A DNA stretch of 64,000 nucleotides, from contig CM073330.1 of NCBI GenBank assembly GCA_037043015.1, positions 1,451,263-1,515,262 on the forward strand, read 5' to 3'. The stretch comes from Bryum argenteum. Its lineage: Eukaryota > Streptophyta > Bryopsida > Bryales > Bryaceae. The position numbers and the translations under genes were made by a program. Positions 61,914-64,000 of this stretch are shown piece after piece (position 1 is the first letter of the stretch; each line of letters starts with the position of its first letter). Under the pieces are notes generated by a model. It worked only from the letters and a program-made list of their open reading frames with translations. It was not told where the DNA came from and searched no databases.

Positions 61914-63050
61914 TGCTGCCCCTTGTGTCACTGCGTTGAGCAAGAGGCGGACTTGGACATCGCTTGCTACAAAATCAACGTCCTTCGCTTACTTCAACTC
62001 CTCAAACCAATTCATAATGAACAAGACAAAACACCGTGTCGTTCCTCTCAAACTGTACTGCAATGTCCCCCGTCACATCTTTCTCTTGTTTCCACTTCAA
62101 ATGATGCTTGCAAGTTTGAAACCAAGAAGCAATACGTCCCGTCGAAAATCAGTCCTTCCAAACTTCAATCAGACTCTCCAATAAATAAGCCGCTTTGCGT
62201 TGCACCAGAATGGCCAGTATCCTGTTGTAGGCACCGGCTCCTAAGAACTACGACATATGAGCCTTCGTAACCGCAGAAGTTTTCCTGATCGCAAGCTTCA
62301 TAATCCTGGTATCCAAGTCTCTGCGTGACGAGCACTACGGCATTGCAAGCATTCCCTGTACGAGTTCGACGGCAGCTTACCAACACTCCTGAACACAGCT
62401 ACGACTATAGCATCCACGCATACTGGCACCCGACGGCCCAGGAGTCAAACGGAACACCACCGCTGACTTCCAGCTGCCAATTCAACAGTAATCTCCTCCT
62501 GTAACTACAACTGTAATTCTCACCAACCAAACGGCGCCGCTCACACCCTGAAACTTTATATCAAAGGAACCTTCCAGCTACTTCCTTTCTACTCATGCCA
62601 TCACATCCAGATGCTGCTACATTCCCCGATTAATCTACCAGCATTTTCTCTAATGATCCCGGATGCAAAAATAAGCTAGTTTTCGAAGCTCCTCTGCATG
62701 AGCTACATCACCAAAGCTAATCCCTACCACTTTGTTTCCCGAAGTAAAACTAAGTAATGTGCGAGAAGTTCCTAACCCTGGGAGTGGCGTAACTGCTACG
62801 ATACGGCACGAGAAAGCCCACGAAATGGCTCAAAGGATGCACCGCGACGGCGTGCGTGCGATCGTGATGTTTACTTGACACGCAATGGCGATGGCGGCTC
62901 TCGAAATCCTCGGCAACCGTCCGTGTTCCAAACGACCGAGAGTTTTGCCCCCAGCCGCGCGCGCTGAGGTTAGCGAACGATGAAAAGGAGGGAGACGATG
63001 TTCCCTGTGGCGTTCCCCATGCGTTCGTCAACGCTCCCTATCCACCACCC
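61914..63050 (-). promoter_or_regulatory. Upstream region of the complete MORC gene, conserved with the left copy
   Basis: Patchy similarity to 787-1915, best at 62784-62809 (26 identical bases, starting GTGGCGTAACTGCTACGATA). It probably contains promoter and 5' UTR. Confidence 0.6.
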
Positions 63051-64000
63051 CTTCTGATCATTACTACTGTACCAGAGCCAATTAACTTAAGTGGCAGGTA
63101 TGGAAACATTCTATTATGCAAATGAATGCAATTAATACACAATGAATTGCATGTGACGCTTGATCCAAGTTTGGAGAAATATCATAATTTAGTTAGTAAA
63201 CGATGACTATTTTGGAGGTTTGACTTTGCCCTTCAATGAATATAATTGCACTGGGCCCTTTTATTTGGACAAATAATGTCAAAGTTGAGTTTTTACGTTG
63301 GATTCTTAGGTGTCTAAGTCATTTTAGTTAATTAAAAAATGTCTTGGTCCACATTTTTTCTTCAAGATTCAATGATATATAAACTTGAGGTGAGCATAGA
63401 ATATCTATCAATCAACTGAGTACGTCATTTATTTTTAAATGTTTCAAAGTAAACCCTTCTATAGTAAGCAATGGGATTTGGACCTATATTTTGAGGAAGC
63501 TAAGGTATCATCAAATGAATGCACATCTTGATCCTCAAAAGTTTGATACAAGGGATTCTCATGTTTTTGCAAATACTTCCCAAAATGCTCCATTTCTAAT
63601 GTGCATGTACATAGAATGTGTGAGGATTTCATTCACAGATATAATGACACTACAACTATAGTTATTTCATTAGATTTGTTATTGTGCAAAGCTTAAACTC
63701 TCATGTATGTTTTAGTGTGTCACTACTTAAGTTGGGTAACTATGTAGTGATTGCAACAATAATTGAACATGTCAATACCATTAATTTCCAAGAACTGTTA
63801 CATTGTATCAAACTATTTCAACATAAAAGAGAAATACCTTACAACTCAGTCACTTTGTTATGTGAGTTCCAAAACTCCTATACATCACTTCCCCATCCAA
63901 AAGAAAATATCAAAACATACGCTTCAAAGAACATCGTCCATGAGGATTATATATGGAAAAATAAATGTAAAATCTCCCGCTCTTACACACATTTTTGGAA
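63051..64000. other. AT-rich spacer at the right edge
   Basis: No gene, repeat or RNA recognised. Confidence 0.5.

Overview
The window looks like nuclear DNA of a land plant, probably a seed-free or bryophyte-grade one, though the sequence does not fix the species. Evidence for a plant: eukaryotic intron-containing genes with GT-AG borders, a cytosolic ribosomal protein gene headed by a telo-box, a plant-only DUF688 protein, a plant-type MORC ATPase, a nuclear TilS/RSY3-like gene, an AP2-derived gene pair, and AT-rich spacers full of small DNA-transposon derivatives, SINEs and old transposase pieces. There is no operon structure and no CRISPR array.

Layout. 1-1.9 kb: the first two coding exons and upstream region of a MORC gene that runs off the left edge (minus strand). 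1.9-10.1 kb: an isolated hAT transposase C-terminus, a degenerate ~470-bp tandem repeat, a long fold-back element and a minisatellite. 10.2-11.8 kb: an intronless TilS-like gene followed by one clear and one faint decayed copy of its own 3' end. 14.1-15.6 kb: RPL4 (uL4), three exons. 16.4-17.9 kb: a Tc1/mariner remnant with a MITE inserted in it. 18.6 kb: tRNA-Ser(AGA). 19.9-21.6 kb: a DUF688 protein. 22-32 kb: mostly repeats, including a Tourist-like MITE, TTAA-bounded elements, minisatellites and a short hairpin.

32.6-53.2 kb is the most unusual part: a cluster of AP2-derived genes, all on the minus strand. Two full eight-exon genes (A, 36.3-39.5 kb, 451 aa; B, 48.6-51.7 kb, 442 aa) lie in a duplicated block of about 5.4 kb. 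Both read in frame across all seven splice junctions, and their length differences are whole codons. Their product has an AP2/ANT-type first repeat plus linker, no second AP2 repeat, and a long acidic, Pro/Ala/Val and Arg/Pro/Ala/Thr tail. Around them are an orphan first exon (41.4 kb), an old copy broken by a SINE and a MITE (32.6-34.2 kb) and a related fragment (46.6-47.2 kb).

54-55 kb: a faint Ty1/copia fossil and a SINE with clear target-site duplications. 55.6-61.9 kb: a complete 21-exon MORC gene (817 aa), paralogous to the one cut off at the left edge; the similarity continues about 1.1 kb upstream in both. The two MORC genes are direct repeats 61 kb apart, and a MORC exon-19-like fossil lies between them at 41.8 kb. 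63-64 kb is AT-rich with nothing recognised.

The genes do not form one pathway. RPL4, TilS and the tRNA are translation genes, while MORC and the AP2-derived proteins would act in the nucleus (chromatin silencing and DNA binding respectively).
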